Program-made: the position numbers and the translations under genes | Part shown: piece by piece, positions 34,942 to 44,831 of the stretch | Layout of the letters: the number at the start of each line of letters is the position of its first letter | Numbering within the stretch: position 1 is the stretch's first letter | DNA from: Vreelandella subglaciescola | GTDB lineage: Bacteria; Pseudomonadota; Gammaproteobacteria; Pseudomonadales; Halomonadaceae | Assembly (NCBI RefSeq): GCF_900142895.1 | Contig: NZ_LT670847.1 | Span: 1,798,001 to 1,862,000, forward strand | Reading direction: 5' to 3' | Length of the DNA: 64,000 nt | The notes under the pieces: generated by a model | What the model was told of the DNA's origin: nothing | The model's input: the letters and a program-made list of their open reading frames with translations, nothing else | The model's database searches: none

Positions 34942-36897
34942 ATGACCATGAAGCTGTTCGACGAGATCCCCCGCGAGCGCCCGGCCACGCCGCTGCTCGA
35001 TACCTTCGACCATCCCGCCGCGCTGCGCGCCATGTCGCCTGCCCAGCTTTCCCAGCTGGCCGACGAGCTGCGCGCCTACCTGCTGTATAGCGTGGGCGTT
35101 TCCGGCGGCCACTTTGGCGCCGGCCTGGGCGTGGTTGAACTCAGCGTGGCGCTGCACCACGTGTTTCATACGCCCCACGACCGGCTGGTGTGGGACGTGG
35201 GCCATCAGGCCTACCCGCACAAGATTCTCACCGGCCGGCGCGAGGCTCTCCTCCGCATTCGCCAGCACGGCGGGCTGGCGGCGTTTCCACGCCGCGCCGA
35301 GTCCGAGTACGACACCTTCGGCGTGGGGCATTCCAGCACCTCGATTTCTGCCGCGCTGGGCATGGCGCTCGCCGCCCGCGCCCAGGGCAGCGACCGCCGC
35401 GTGTGCGCGATTATCGGCGACGGCGCGCTGACCGCCGGCATGGCGTTCGAGGCGCTGGCGCACGCCGGCCACGTCAACGCCAACCTGCTGGTGGTGCTCA
35501 ACGACAACGAAATGTCGATTTCGGAAAACGTCGGCGGCATGGCGACCTATCTGGCGCGGATGCTATCCAGCGCGCCCTACCTGAAGATGCGCGAAGAAAG
35601 CAAAAAGGTGCTCTCGCACCTGCCCGGCGCGCTCAGCCTTGCCAAGCGCACCGAAGAACACATGAAAGGCATGGTCAGCCCCGCCACGCTGTTTGAAGAG
35701 ATGGGCTTTCACTACGTCGGCCCCGTCGACGGCCACGATCTGGACGCGCTCACCCAGACGCTCGACACCCTGAGCCGCGCCGACGGCCCGCAGTTTCTGC
35801 ACATCAAAACCTGCAAAGGCAAAGGCTTTTGGCCCGCCGAGGCCGACCCCATCGGCTACCACGCGATTACCAAGCTGGAAAAGCCCGGCGACGGCAGTGC
35901 TAAAGCCCAAGCCAACGCCAAAGCGCCCCGGCCGCCCGCGCCGTCCAAACGCAAATACTGCGCGGTGTTCGGCGAGTGGCTGTGCGACATGGCCGCCGCC
36001 GACCCGCGTCTGCTGGGCATCACCCCGGCCATGCGCGAAGGCTCGGATCTGGTGCGTTTCTCGAAGGAATACCCCGAGCGCTACTTCGACGTCGCGATTG
36101 CCGAGCAGCACGCCGTGACGCTTGCGGCGGGCATGGCCTGCGAGGCGGCCAAGCCGGTAGTGGCGATTTATTCGACCTTTCTGCAGCGCGGCTACGACCA
36201 GCTGATTCACGATGTGGCGGTGCAAAACCTCGACGTGACCTTCGCCATTGACCGCGCAGGGCTGGTGGGCGAAGACGGCCCGACCCACCACGGCAGCATG
36301 GATCTGTCGTATTTGCGCTGCGTGCCGGGCATGGTCATCCTCGCCCCGGCCAACGAGGCCGAATGCCGCGCCATGCTCAGCGCGGCCTATCATCATCCGG
36401 GGCCGGCGGCGGTGCGCTATCCGCGCGGCACGGGGCCAGGCGTTGCCGTGCCTGAGCATCTTGAGCCCGTTGCCATTGGCCAAGCGGAACGCTGCCGCGA
36501 AAGTCGTGTCGGGGTAGACGATAGCGAGCACCATGGCCCGCGCATTGCACTGCTGGCGTTCGGCAGCATTAATACCGCAGCGGCCGAGGTCGCCGAGGCG
36601 CTGGACGCGACGCATTTCAACATGCGCTCGGTTAAACCGCTGGACCGCGACGCCGTGCTCCACGCCGCCGACGAGCACGAGCTGTTGGTCACGCTTGAAG
36701 AAAACGTGATTGCCGGCGGCGCCGGTAGCGCGGTAGGCGAGCTTCTGGCCGCTGAAGGCATGCAGATCGAAATGCTGCATTTAGGCCTGCCCGACGCCTT
36801 TGTCGAGCACGGCACACCGGCCGAACTGCTGGCCGACTGCGGGCTGGACGCCGCCGGCATCGAGCGCGCCATTCGCCGGCGATTGGCCATCGACTAA
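34942..36897 (+). CDS. dxs: 1-deoxy-D-xylulose-5-phosphate synthase
   Basis: 651 residues. The thiamine-diphosphate region [18 protein letters not shown], then [16 protein letters not shown], and the transketolase pyrimidine domain ([30 protein letters not shown]) define DXS. First enzyme of the MEP isoprenoid pathway, feeding ispA just upstream. Start [10 protein letters not shown]; an ATG two codons later is also possible. Confidence 0.97.
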   Translation: MTMKLFDEIPRERPATPLLDTFDHPAALRAMSPAQLSQLADELRAYLLYSVGVSGGHFGAGLGVVELSVALHHVFHTPHDRLVWDVGHQAYPHKILTGRREALLRIRQHGGLAAFPRRAESEYDTFGVGHSSTSISAALGMALAARAQGSDRRVCAIIGDGALTAGMAFEALAHAGHVNANLLVVLNDNEMSISENVGGMATYLARMLSSAPYLKMREESKKVLSHLPGALSLAKRTEEHMKGMVSPATLFEEMGFHYVGPVDGHDLDALTQTLDTLSRADGPQFLHIKTCKGKGFWPAEADPIGYHAITKLEKPGDGSAKAQANAKAPRPPAPSKRKYCAVFGEWLCDMAAADPRLLGITPAMREGSDLVRFSKEYPERYFDVAIAEQHAVTLAAGMACEAAKPVVAIYSTFLQRGYDQLIHDVAVQNLDVTFAIDRAGLVGEDGPTHHGSMDLSYLRCVPGMVILAPANEAECRAMLSAAYHHPGPAAVRYPRGTGPGVAVPEHLEPVAIGQAERCRESRVGVDDSEHHGPRIALLAFGSINTAAAEVAEALDATHFNMRSVKPLDRDAVLHAADEHELLVTLEENVIAGGAGSAVGELLAAEGMQIEMLHLGLPDAFVEHGTPAELLADCGLDAAGIERAIRRRLAID

Positions 36898-36962
36898 CAC
36901 CCTTTGCCAACCCCGTTTTGACTCACCCATGCAATGACTGACACAACCTCAAGAGAGACGCC

Positions 36963-37718
36963 ATGTTGATAATCACCCTGATCGGCGCCTTCATCGGCTA
37001 TAAAATAGGCGGCCTGATCGGCCTTTTGATCGGCGGCGGGCTGGGCTACTGGCTGGTTAAACGGCTGCGCCAGAAAATGGTCGGCAAACTGCTCGGCGCC
37101 CAGCAGCAGTTCCTGTCGTCGACCTTTGCGGTGATGGGCTGCATGTGCAAAGCCGATGGCCACGTCTCCGAAGACGAGCTGGAAGCCTCGCGCCAGCTGT
37201 GGGACAAGCTGCGGCTTAATGAAGCGCAGCGGGCGCAAGCGCGCGCGGACTTCAACCGCGGCAAAAGCGACGACTTTGACCTGGATGCCGAACTGGCCAA
37301 GGTGCGCCTGATGGCCAGCCGTCAGCCGGCACTGCGCCAGCTGTTTTTGCAGGTACAGCTCACCGCCGTGGCCGCCGACGGCGTGCTCCACCCCGCCGAG
37401 CGCGAGATGATCATGCGTGTGGTGCATGGGCTGGGCTGCTCCGAGGCGGAAATCGCTCAGGTGGAAGCCATGCTGCGCGGCGGCACACACACCGCCGCCA
37501 ACGAGGGGCCGTCGCTTGAGGATTCTTACCAAGTGCTGGGCGTCTCATCCGAGGCCAGCGACGCCGAGGTGAAAAAGGCCTACCGCAAGCTGATGAGCGA
37601 AAACCACCCCGACAAACTTGCTGCCAAAGGGCTGCCCGAAAGCATGCGCGAAGTTGCCAAAGAGCGCACCGCCGAAATCGGCAACGCCTACGAGCAGATT
37701 CAGAAAGCCCGTGGCTAG
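36963..37718 (+). CDS. djlA: Co-chaperone DjlA
   Basis: 251 residues. One N-terminal TM (ITLIGAFIGYKIGGLIGLLI), a TerB-like middle domain with paired metal sites (MCKADGHVSEDELEAS; AADGVLHPAEREM), and a C-terminal J domain with the HPD motif (SENHPDKLAAKG). It recruits DnaK at the inner membrane. The C-P lyase insertion begins right after it. Confidence 0.94.
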   Translation: MLIITLIGAFIGYKIGGLIGLLIGGGLGYWLVKRLRQKMVGKLLGAQQQFLSSTFAVMGCMCKADGHVSEDELEASRQLWDKLRLNEAQRAQARADFNRGKSDDFDLDAELAKVRLMASRQPALRQLFLQVQLTAVAADGVLHPAEREMIMRVVHGLGCSEAEIAQVEAMLRGGTHTAANEGPSLEDSYQVLGVSSEASDAEVKKAYRKLMSENHPDKLAAKGLPESMREVAKERTAEIGNAYEQIQKARG

Positions 37719-37730
37719 GGCGAAAAGGCA

Positions 37731-37832
37731 CTTGCCCTAGCGCTTGCGCTCAATATCAATGGCGCTTGCCCGCCTTGGTCGAAAGGTAGTGTTCATTGTG
37801 CGGGTTGAGGCCGGTGGTCAGCGCCACCCGCT
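37731..37832 (-). pseudogene. Decayed 3' end of ribA
   Basis: This stretch follows 50845 onward (CTTGCCCTAGCGCTTGCGCTC and on), with scattered changes and an internal deletion of ~47 bases, and ends at the CACCCGCT of the ribA segment for [12 protein letters not shown]. It keeps the ribA stop region and nothing upstream. The intact ribA is 13 kb away at the other side of the phn cluster, so this is a footprint of the event that placed the cluster here. Confidence 0.85.
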
Positions 37833-37887
37833 ATAGCTGAAAAAAACGACGGTTGTGCATTGCATGCCACCTCGAACACGCCCGCAG

Positions 37888-38664
37888 CTACATCGCCGGC
37901 ATTCGTCCCCAGTCTTCCAGAGTCTCGCCGTCCCGGGCGATGCGCACATTGGGCGGTAGCACCGGCGGTTCGTCCAGACACTCGGCGTCCAGATCGTGAC
38001 CGATATGGGTGAAATACGCCCGGGGCGGATCGAGGCGAGTGATGATGTCGAGCGCCTGGGTGATGGTGTTGTGGTTGCGCGGCGTGGCGTAGGACGCAGG
38101 GTGGCAGGCATCCAGCACTACCACATCGGGCTCCCAGGCACGCAGGAAACGCTCGGTTTCCATCGGCAGGCCGAGGGTATCGGTGAGATAGGCAAGCCGC
38201 GTGCCGCCGTCATCGAGACAGTAGCCAAGCGTCGGCCTGGAGTGGTTGAGCGCTACCGGCGTCACCGTCAGGCTCTCGAGCTTAATGGGCTTGAACGGTT
38301 TGAGTCCGGGCTGAAAGTCCAGCACGCCCGAATTTCGATACAAGTCTGCACAGCCATGGGCGTCCTTCGGGCCATACACCGGAATCGGCTCTCCCCCACC
38401 CCAGCGCAAATGGAACAGCCCTTGAACATGGTCGGCGTGATAATGCGTGATCAAAAAGGCCGCGGGGCGCTCGATCTCGCAGCTATGGGCCAAGTCCATG
38501 CGCCCGGCATCGAGCAGATAGCGCTTGCCGTCGACGTGGATCTCGGCCGCGCATGGCCCGCGCTGCAGGCTCGTAAACACCCGCGCTCGATTGCAGGCCG
38601 CACAGTCGCAGCCAAAGCGTGGCACCTGGGCACTATCACCGGTGCCGGCAAATCGAAACTCCAT
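37888..38664 (-). CDS. phnP: Phosphoribosyl 1,2-cyclic phosphate phosphodiesterase
   Basis: 258 residues; the start MEFRFAGTGDS is chosen for GGGGAGC upstream. Metallo-beta-lactamase fold with the signature THYHADHVQGL, an extra Cys cluster at the start (RFGCDCAACNRAR, the PhnP zinc site), and late histidines (DACHPAS; FTHIGHDLD). It opens the cyclic phosphate left by C-P lyase. Last gene of the cluster. Confidence 0.94.
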   Translation of the reverse strand: MEFRFAGTGDSAQVPRFGCDCAACNRARVFTSLQRGPCAAEIHVDGKRYLLDAGRMDLAHSCEIERPAAFLITHYHADHVQGLFHLRWGGGEPIPVYGPKDAHGCADLYRNSGVLDFQPGLKPFKPIKLESLTVTPVALNHSRPTLGYCLDDGGTRLAYLTDTLGLPMETERFLRAWEPDVVVLDACHPASYATPRNHNTITQALDIITRLDPPRAYFTHIGHDLDAECLDEPPVLPPNVRIARDGETLEDWGRMPAM

Positions 38665-38696
38665 CGATAGCTCCCCTGCCATGACTTTCCGAGACC

Positions 38697-39257
38697 TTAA
38701 ATCCGGGACGAACAACGCCCTTCGATCACCGCTGTCAGTTCCGCAAGACTGTCGGAAAGACTCCCGCCGTTGTCGATCCGGGCGAGCCTGGGAAAGGACT
38801 CGGCCAGTTCACGCGCTACCTCCCGGTGGCGCTCGAGTCGGCGTTCGATCTCGCCGGGCGATTCCCGTCCGCGCTCCACCAGCCGCCGACGCAGCACCTC
38901 GGAGGGCGCAGTGACCACTACCGCCACCAGCGCCTCGCCGAAGCGATCACGCGCTCTCGGCAAGGCCCGTCGACTGCCGTTAAGCAGCACCGTAGTGCCT
39001 CTGGCAAGCCATGCTTCGACCTCCACGCCAATGCCGTAATTCAGGCCGTGGGCGTGCCAATCAAGACACAGCAACCCGAGTTCGCGGCGCACCGCGAACT
39101 CGGCGTCGCCAAGCGCCACGCAGTCCTCATCGGCACCGCTTGCCCGGGTCAGGTAGCGATGCGCCACCAACCATTCGGGATACGCGCTGCGTGCAGCCTG
39201 CAGCAGGCTATCCTTGCCGACACCGCTGGCGCCAATGAGATAGATCAGCTGGCCCAT
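38697..39257 (-). CDS. phnN: Ribose 1,5-bisphosphate phosphokinase
   Basis: 186 residues. The P-loop is LIGASGVGKDSLL, and the guanylate-kinase-like fold continues with RYLTRA and the lid RRRLVERGRES. It converts ribose 1,5-bisphosphate to PRPP, the end of the C-P lyase route. Its ATG overlaps the phnM stop (TGATG). Confidence 0.92.
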   Translation of the reverse strand: MGQLIYLIGASGVGKDSLLQAARSAYPEWLVAHRYLTRASGADEDCVALGDAEFAVRRELGLLCLDWHAHGLNYGIGVEVEAWLARGTTVLLNGSRRALPRARDRFGEALVAVVVTAPSEVLRRRLVERGRESPGEIERRLERHREVARELAESFPRLARIDNGGSLSDSLAELTAVIEGRCSSRI

Positions 39258-40405
39258 CAGTGCACCTGCTTACCGGCACACCACACCCGCTGCACCAGCG
39301 GGTGGCCGTCAACTTCCTTCACCCGAATGAGATCGGCGCGCAGGCCCTCGGCGATGCGGCCACGATCGCTTAGCCCCACCGCTTCGGCGGGACGCCGCGA
39401 GGCGCAGGCCACGGCACGAGGGAGGTCGTAGCCGTTATCCATCACGGCAACCCGGAATACCGCGTCCAGCAACGCGGCGGGGTAGTAATCCGAGGACAGG
39501 ATATCGAGCACGCCGAGGCGCACCAGCTCACTGGCGGCGATATTGCCGGAATGGGAACCCCCGCGAACCACATTGGGGGCGCCCATCATCACCGCCAGGC
39601 CATTGTGGTGGGCGGCACTAGCCGCCTCTTGGGTGGTAGGGAATTCCGCCACCCGGGTACCGTATTCGAGACTCTCCGCCACGTGCTCCACAGTGGCATC
39701 ATCGTGACTTGCCAGCGCCAGACCGCGCTCGCGACAGGCATCAGCAATAGCCTGGCGATTGACGCTCGAATACTGGGCACTGAAGGCCTGCTGCCGCTCG
39801 ATGAAGGCTTCAAGGCCGGCGTCATCGAAGCCGTGCTTGCCCTTGTAATACACCCGGTAGGCGTCAAGGCTGACGAACTGGCGCTGTCCCGGCGAGTGAT
39901 CCATCAGCGATACCAGCCCAAGCTCAGGCGTTCCGGCCAGAGACTGAAAGCGCGACAGCGTGTCCGGGTGACAGACCTCGCAGCGCAAGTGAAGGCGATG
40001 ATCAACCCGGGCCATGCCGCTGCGATTGATCTCGGCCAGAGCCTCGACCATCTGGTGCAGAGCGCCGTGGCGCATGCTCTGGTCATCGACGTCACCGATG
40101 GAGACGGCATCGAACACAGTGGTGATACCGCTGGCCGCCATTTGGGCATCATGGGCCAGAGCCGCCGACCGCGCCGGCCACGATACCTTGGGTCGCGGTT
40201 GGAAGTACTTTTCCATGTTGTCAGTGTGCAGCTCGATCAGTCCGGGGATCAGCAGATCGCCTTCGCAGTCGATGGCACCGGGCAGTGCGACAGGCCCGCG
40301 CTCGACGGCCTTGATTCGTCCGTCCTTGATCACGAGGCTGCCGTGGACGACTTCGTCGTCAAGCACCAGGCGGGCGTTGGTCAGAACTTGGGCATTAGCA
40401 CTCAT
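39257..40405 (-). CDS. phnM: Alpha-D-ribose 1-methylphosphonate 5-triphosphate diphosphatase
   Basis: 382 residues from MSANAQVLTNARLVL (AGGAGCC upstream). Amidohydrolase fold: PGLIELHTDNMEKYF binds metal, then LASHDDATVEH and ILSSDYYPAALLDA. It removes diphosphate from the triphosphate made by PhnGHIL. The start overlaps phnL by 11 bases. Confidence 0.95.
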   Translation of the reverse strand: MSANAQVLTNARLVLDDEVVHGSLVIKDGRIKAVERGPVALPGAIDCEGDLLIPGLIELHTDNMEKYFQPRPKVSWPARSAALAHDAQMAASGITTVFDAVSIGDVDDQSMRHGALHQMVEALAEINRSGMARVDHRLHLRCEVCHPDTLSRFQSLAGTPELGLVSLMDHSPGQRQFVSLDAYRVYYKGKHGFDDAGLEAFIERQQAFSAQYSSVNRQAIADACRERGLALASHDDATVEHVAESLEYGTRVAEFPTTQEAASAAHHNGLAVMMGAPNVVRGGSHSGNIAASELVRLGVLDILSSDYYPAALLDAVFRVAVMDNGYDLPRAVACASRRPAEAVGLSDRGRIAEGLRADLIRVKEVDGHPLVQRVWCAGKQVH

Positions 40406-41201
40406 CAAAGCGGCTCCTGGGTGTCGCTTTTGTGGCGGTTGGCGTGGCAGTCGAGAGAGAGCCGGGCTGGGGTTTAGAGAGCATCGCCTCATCGGCGCCC
40501 AGCATATGCCCTTCCATCGGCAGCAACCGGTCGGCGACGCATGCACGCACATCCTCGTCGTGGAAGATACCCAGCATCGCGGTGCCGCGAGCCTTGGCTT
40601 CCTGGATCAGTCTGACCACCACATCTCGGTTGGCGCTATCCAGCGAGGCGGTGGGCTCGTCCAGCAGCAGCAGCGGATGCTCGGCGATGAAACCCCGGGC
40701 AATATTGACGCGCTGCTGCTCGCCGCCGGAAAACGTCCCCGGAGCCAGGTCCCACAACCGCTCGGGGAGATTGAGCCTGGCGAGCAGTGTCTCGGCCCGG
40801 CTGCGCGCCTCATGCGCTTCAAAGCCACGGGACAAAAGCGGCTCCATCACCACTTCCCGGGCCGAGACCCGCGGTACCACGCGCAGAAACTGGCTGACGT
40901 AGCCAATCACATCACGGCGCAGCACGTGCCAGGCTTGGCCCGGCAGGTCGGAAAGCTCAAGCTCACCATCGTCGAAGTGCAGCGTCAGGCTGCCGCCGGA
41001 GACGCGGTAATTGCCGTTGACCATCTTCAACAAGGTGCTCTTGCCAATACCGCTGCGCCCGGCCAGCACCAGGCATTCGCCCGGCGCCAAGCTCAGCTCG
41101 AGGCCACGCATTACGGTCAGTTGCTGGCCACCCTGGGCGTGCAGCTCGAAAGTCTTGTCGAGCGCTGATGCGCTCAAAAAAGGTTGACTGATCGCCGTCA
41201 T
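40395..41201 (-). CDS. phnL: C-P lyase ABC-type ATP-binding protein PhnL
   Basis: 268 residues. Walker A AGRSGIGKSTLL, signature FSGGEQQRVNIARG, Walker B LLLLDEPTASLD. PhnL belongs to the C-P lyase core assembly and not to a transporter. E. coli PhnL is ~226 residues; this one has a ~30-residue Thr/Ser-rich C-tail that overlaps phnM. Confidence 0.93.
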   Translation of the reverse strand: MTAISQPFLSASALDKTFELHAQGGQQLTVMRGLELSLAPGECLVLAGRSGIGKSTLLKMVNGNYRVSGGSLTLHFDDGELELSDLPGQAWHVLRRDVIGYVSQFLRVVPRVSAREVVMEPLLSRGFEAHEARSRAETLLARLNLPERLWDLAPGTFSGGEQQRVNIARGFIAEHPLLLLDEPTASLDSANRDVVVRLIQEAKARGTAMLGIFHDEDVRACVADRLLPMEGHMLGADEAMLSKPQPGSLSTATPTATKATPRSRFDEC

Positions 41202-41241
41202 AGCGGGCTCCTGAAGGTAGAATCCTTAAGATGTACGCGGC

Positions 41242-42060
41242 TCATGGTGTTAGCACCGATGACACCAGCAGCTGGGTATAGTCGTGCTGCGGGTCGTCAA
41301 GAATCTGGTCGGTCAGCCCAGCCTCTACCACCCGACCGCGGCGCATCACCATCAGTCGGTGGGCCAGCAGGCGGGCCACCGCCAGGTCGTGGGTGACCAG
41401 GACAACCGACAGGCCAAGTTCCCGGGTCAGCGTTCGTAGCATGTCGAGAAGGCGCGCCTGGACCGAGACGTCGAGCCCACCGGTGGGCTCATCCATGAAC
41501 ACCAGACGCGGCTTGGTGACCAGGGTGCGGGCGATCTGCAGACGCTGCTGCATGCCACCGGAGAAGGTTATGGGCGCATCATCGATGCGCCCGGGATCGA
41601 GTTCCACCCGGCCCATCCAGTCCTGGCCAGCGGCTCGCAGGTCGCCGTAGTGGCGCTGGCCAAGCGCCATCAGACGCTCGCCGACGTTGGCTCCGGCGGA
41701 CACGCCAAGGCGGAGGCCGTCGCGAGGGTTCTGATGCACCAGCCCCCACTCCATGCGCAGCAGCGCCCGGCGCCGCGCCTCACTGATGGCGTACAGGTCA
41801 AGCTCGTCACGGGCCTCACCGGCCACGGCACTGGCCTGGTCAGTGCTGTGATAGAACACCTGGCCAGCATCGGGCTTCTCGAGCCCCGACAGCACTCTCA
41901 GAAGGGTCGATTTTCCCGAGCCGGATTCGCCGACGATGCCGAGCACTTCGCCCTGGTGCAGGGTGAAATCGATGTCCTGGCAGCCCTGGTTGGGACCGTA
42001 CAAACGGGTGATGTCGCGCGCCTCCAGCAAGGCGGGACGAGTAAGCTGTGGGCGCTTCAT
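41242..42060 (-). CDS. phnK: C-P lyase ABC-type ATP-binding protein PhnK
   Basis: 272 residues from MKRPQLTRPALLEA, whose ATG overlaps the phnJ stop (ATGA). Walker [13 protein letters not shown], signature FSGGMQQRLQIAR, Walker B LVFMDEPTGGLD. PhnK docks on PhnJ in the core complex and its ATPase is needed for turnover. Confidence 0.94.
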   Translation of the reverse strand: MKRPQLTRPALLEARDITRLYGPNQGCQDIDFTLHQGEVLGIVGESGSGKSTLLRVLSGLEKPDAGQVFYHSTDQASAVAGEARDELDLYAISEARRRALLRMEWGLVHQNPRDGLRLGVSAGANVGERLMALGQRHYGDLRAAGQDWMGRVELDPGRIDDAPITFSGGMQQRLQIARTLVTKPRLVFMDEPTGGLDVSVQARLLDMLRTLTRELGLSVVLVTHDLAVARLLAHRLMVMRRGRVVEAGLTDQILDDPQHDYTQLLVSSVLTP

Positions 42061-42935
42061 GCCACCTCCTCGCAACGGTCCTGGCAGTAGTCAGTATCTG
42101 AGCAGACGAACATGCGCCCGCCGCGGTCGTCGGTAATGACCTCGTCGAGGTAGCTGTCGGTGGCCCCGCACAAGGTGCAGGGCTCCTCCCAGGCCTGGAT
42201 CTCGAAGGGATGGTCCTCGAAGTCCAGACTCTTTACTCGGGTATAAGGCGGGAGGGCGTAGAGGCGCTTTTCACGCCCGGCACCGAACAGCATCAGGGCC
42301 TCGTTCATGTCGAGCTTGGGATTGTCGAACTTGGGGATCGGCGAGGGATCCATGACGTAGCGCCCGTCGACCTTGACCGGATAAGCATAGGTGGTGGCAA
42401 TGTGGCCGTGGCGAGCAATGTCCTCGTAAAGTTTGACGTGCATCACGCCGTACTCCTCAAGGGCGTGCATCACCCGGGTCTCCTCCTCGCTCGGCTCGAT
42501 AAAGCGCAGCGGCTCCGGGATCGGCACTTGGAACACCAGTATCTGGTTCTTGGACAGCGCACGCTCGGGGATGCGATGGCGGGTCTGAATCACACTGGCC
42601 GCCCGAGTTCGGGTAGTCGTCTCGACCCCGGCCACGCGCTCAAAGAAAGTACGGATGCTGACGGCGTTGGTGGTGTCGTCGGCGCCTTGGTCGATCACCT
42701 TAAGCACGTCGTCAGCGCCGAGGATGCTGGCGGTGAGCTGCATGCCGCCGGTACCCCAGCCGTAGGGCATCGGCATTTCACGGCCGCCGAAGGGCACCTG
42801 GTAACCGGGAATCGCCACCGCCTTGAGCAGCGCGCGACGGATCATGCGCTTGGTCTGCTCGTCCAGGTAGGCGAAGTTGTAGCCGCTGTAATTGCTAGAG
42901 CCACTATCGGTCTTATCATCAATGCTGGCGTTCAT
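42057..42935 (-). CDS. phnJ: Alpha-D-ribose 1-methylphosphonate 5-phosphate C-P lyase
   Basis: 292 residues. The catalytic subunit that breaks the C-P bond by radical SAM chemistry. Near the C-terminus the cysteines have the PhnJ spacing C-x2-C-x21-C-x5-C (CTLC, then VCSDTDYC), binding the 4Fe-4S cluster and the thiyl radical. The start overlaps phnI by 4 bases. All known essential residues are present. Confidence 0.97.
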   Translation of the reverse strand: MNASIDDKTDSGSSNYSGYNFAYLDEQTKRMIRRALLKAVAIPGYQVPFGGREMPMPYGWGTGGMQLTASILGADDVLKVIDQGADDTTNAVSIRTFFERVAGVETTTRTRAASVIQTRHRIPERALSKNQILVFQVPIPEPLRFIEPSEEETRVMHALEEYGVMHVKLYEDIARHGHIATTYAYPVKVDGRYVMDPSPIPKFDNPKLDMNEALMLFGAGREKRLYALPPYTRVKSLDFEDHPFEIQAWEEPCTLCGATDSYLDEVITDDRGGRMFVCSDTDYCQDRCEEVA

Positions 42936-44092
42936 GCCGGACTCTCCTGGGAACGCTGAGGGTCAAAGGATTCGCGCTTATCGGCGGATGGCGTTTTGCT
43001 GCCCGCGTTTTCCCCACGGCCGGTCTCTGAGCGGGCAGTATGCTCACGGCGCAGGCGCCGCAGCAGATCGAGCTCCGACTGAAAATCGACGTAGTGCGGC
43101 AGCTTCAGGTGGGAAACGAAGCCGGAGGCCTCGACGCTGTCAGCGTGGGCAAGGACGAACTCGGCCTGCTGGGCCGGGCCCTGGATCGGTTCGCCAAGCT
43201 CTTCGGCACGCAGAGCGCGGTCGACCAGCGCCATGGCCATGGTCTTGCGCTCGTTGCGCCCGAAGGCCAGACCATAGCCGCGGGTGAACTGCGGTGCCTT
43301 CTCGCGGCTGCCGCCGAACTGGTTGATCATCTGGCATTCGCTGAGGACGATCTCGCCGATGCACAGCGGGCCATCGAAACCCTCCACTTCGATTTCCACC
43401 TCGACGGCGCCCTGGCGAATCTCCCCGGCGAAGGGGTGGTTACGTCCGTAGCCCCGCTGGGTCGAGTAGCCCAGCGCCAGCAGATAGCCCTCATCGCCCC
43501 GGGCCAGCATCTGCAGGCGGGTGGCGCGATCGACCGGAAAATCTGGCGGATCCCGGGTGATGTCGCAGGGCTCTGCGCCGTCATCGTTCTCTTGTTCGAT
43601 CAGTCCTTCGGCGTCGAGGGCATCAAGGATCTGCGGACAGGCCTCAAGCGCTGCTTCGGCCTTCTCGGGCGCGGGCTTCTCGCCGTCGGCCAACAGCATG
43701 AAATCGAGCAGACGATGGGTGTAGTCATAGGTTGGCCCCAGCACCTGGCCACCAGGCACATCCTTGAAGGTGGCGCTGATGCGCCGCTCGACGCGCATGT
43801 TGGCGGTTTTGAGCGACACGCTGTCGGCGAGTCTTGGCAAGGTAGTGCGATAAGCGCGCAGCAGAAACACCGCTTCGGTCAGATCGCCGCTGGCTTGTTT
43901 CAGCGCCAGAGCGGCGAGCTCCGGGTCATGCAGCGAAGCTTCGGCCATGACACGGTCCACCGCGAGCCCCAGTTGATCGCGAACCTGGTCGACCCTGAGT
44001 TCACCCTGATCGCGGTCGCCACGACGGCGGTCCGCCATCCAGCGATGGGCGTTGGCGATGGCCTGTTCGCCCCCTTTGACGGCAACGTACAT
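42932..44092 (-). CDS. phnI: C-P lyase core subunit PhnI
   Basis: 386 residues, typical length. Opens MYVAVKGGEQAIANAHRWMA, the family start; contains LGYSTQRGYGRNHPFAGEIR and ends in an Arg/Ser-rich tail. With PhnG, H and L it attaches the phosphonate to ribose of ATP, releasing adenine. Overlaps both neighbours (phnH by one base, phnJ by four). Confidence 0.96.
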   Translation of the reverse strand: MYVAVKGGEQAIANAHRWMADRRRGDRDQGELRVDQVRDQLGLAVDRVMAEASLHDPELAALALKQASGDLTEAVFLLRAYRTTLPRLADSVSLKTANMRVERRISATFKDVPGGQVLGPTYDYTHRLLDFMLLADGEKPAPEKAEAALEACPQILDALDAEGLIEQENDDGAEPCDITRDPPDFPVDRATRLQMLARGDEGYLLALGYSTQRGYGRNHPFAGEIRQGAVEVEIEVEGFDGPLCIGEIVLSECQMINQFGGSREKAPQFTRGYGLAFGRNERKTMAMALVDRALRAEELGEPIQGPAQQAEFVLAHADSVEASGFVSHLKLPHYVDFQSELDLLRRLRREHTARSETGRGENAGSKTPSADKRESFDPQRSQESPA

Positions 44093-44829
44093 CAGGCGTC
44101 CTCCTCGGTTGGGGTGGCAGAGCCATCCGGCGACGTAGCGCCAGATAGCCTCTCGATTCGGGTACTGCGAGGAATAGCGGCAAGACGCTCTGCCGAGGTC
44201 AAAATAGCGTCGAGACCAAGTGGAAAACCTGCGCGATTGGCGGCTAGCCGCGTCATCAGCGCATCAGCCGTGACGTTGAGCTCAAGCACTCGACTATCAA
44301 GAATGCCCGGGCCGCTCAAGCGCCAGCGCTCGTTGCCTGCGACGCAGCGTTTGTCGACAACCTCGCTGAGGCTCTCGAGCACCACGATCAGCGTGGTGCT
44401 GCGATCCGGATAGCTGTCGCTGCCCCCGGCGAAGCTCGGCATGGTCTGGCAGCGCTGTGGTGTCAGCAGCGCAAAATCGGCCTCTTCGGCTCGGGTCACG
44501 GTGCGCGCCCCGGTGTGAAAGGCGATGGCCTCCGCCAGGCCATCACGGTTAAGTTCTTCGGCAATCCACACCCGAGAATCCAGATCACACAGCGCCAGCA
44601 GCGCTCCCCAGGCCGCGCTCGACAGCGCCACACCCTCAGGCAGCGGGGCCAGGTCAATCTCGGCGAAAGTACCAGGCTCGGCCATGGCGCCCAGCAGCTG
44701 ACGAAACAGTCGTTGACCGTGGTGGACTGCGTCATCTAGTGATGGCCAGTCATGGGGCCGCGGCTCGCCTGCGGCATCGCTGGCTGAAGCCGGGTCTGCT
44801 GAAACCTGATTTACTGCAACATCGCTCAT
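44092..44829 (-). CDS. phnH: C-P lyase core subunit PhnH
   Basis: 245 residues. Family core AVHHGQRLFRQLLGAMAEPG, then ALLALCDLDSRVWI and FPLGLDAILTSAERLAAIPR. It resembles PLP-fold proteins but lacks the cofactor lysine, as in E. coli, and dimerises within the core complex. N- and C-terminal tails are Ala/Pro-rich and longer than usual. Confidence 0.94.
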   Translation of the reverse strand: MSDVAVNQVSADPASASDAAGEPRPHDWPSLDDAVHHGQRLFRQLLGAMAEPGTFAEIDLAPLPEGVALSSAAWGALLALCDLDSRVWIAEELNRDGLAEAIAFHTGARTVTRAEEADFALLTPQRCQTMPSFAGGSDSYPDRSTTLIVVLESLSEVVDKRCVAGNERWRLSGPGILDSRVLELNVTADALMTRLAANRAGFPLGLDAILTSAERLAAIPRSTRIERLSGATSPDGSATPTEEDA

Positions 44830-44831
44830 GG

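Noticed and set aside
34030..35472. 480-aa minus-strand frame over ispA and dxs
   Set aside because: Shadow of two certain genes (ispA, dxs). The amino-acid pattern (Gly/Arg/His-rich, no motifs) is typical of antisense frames.
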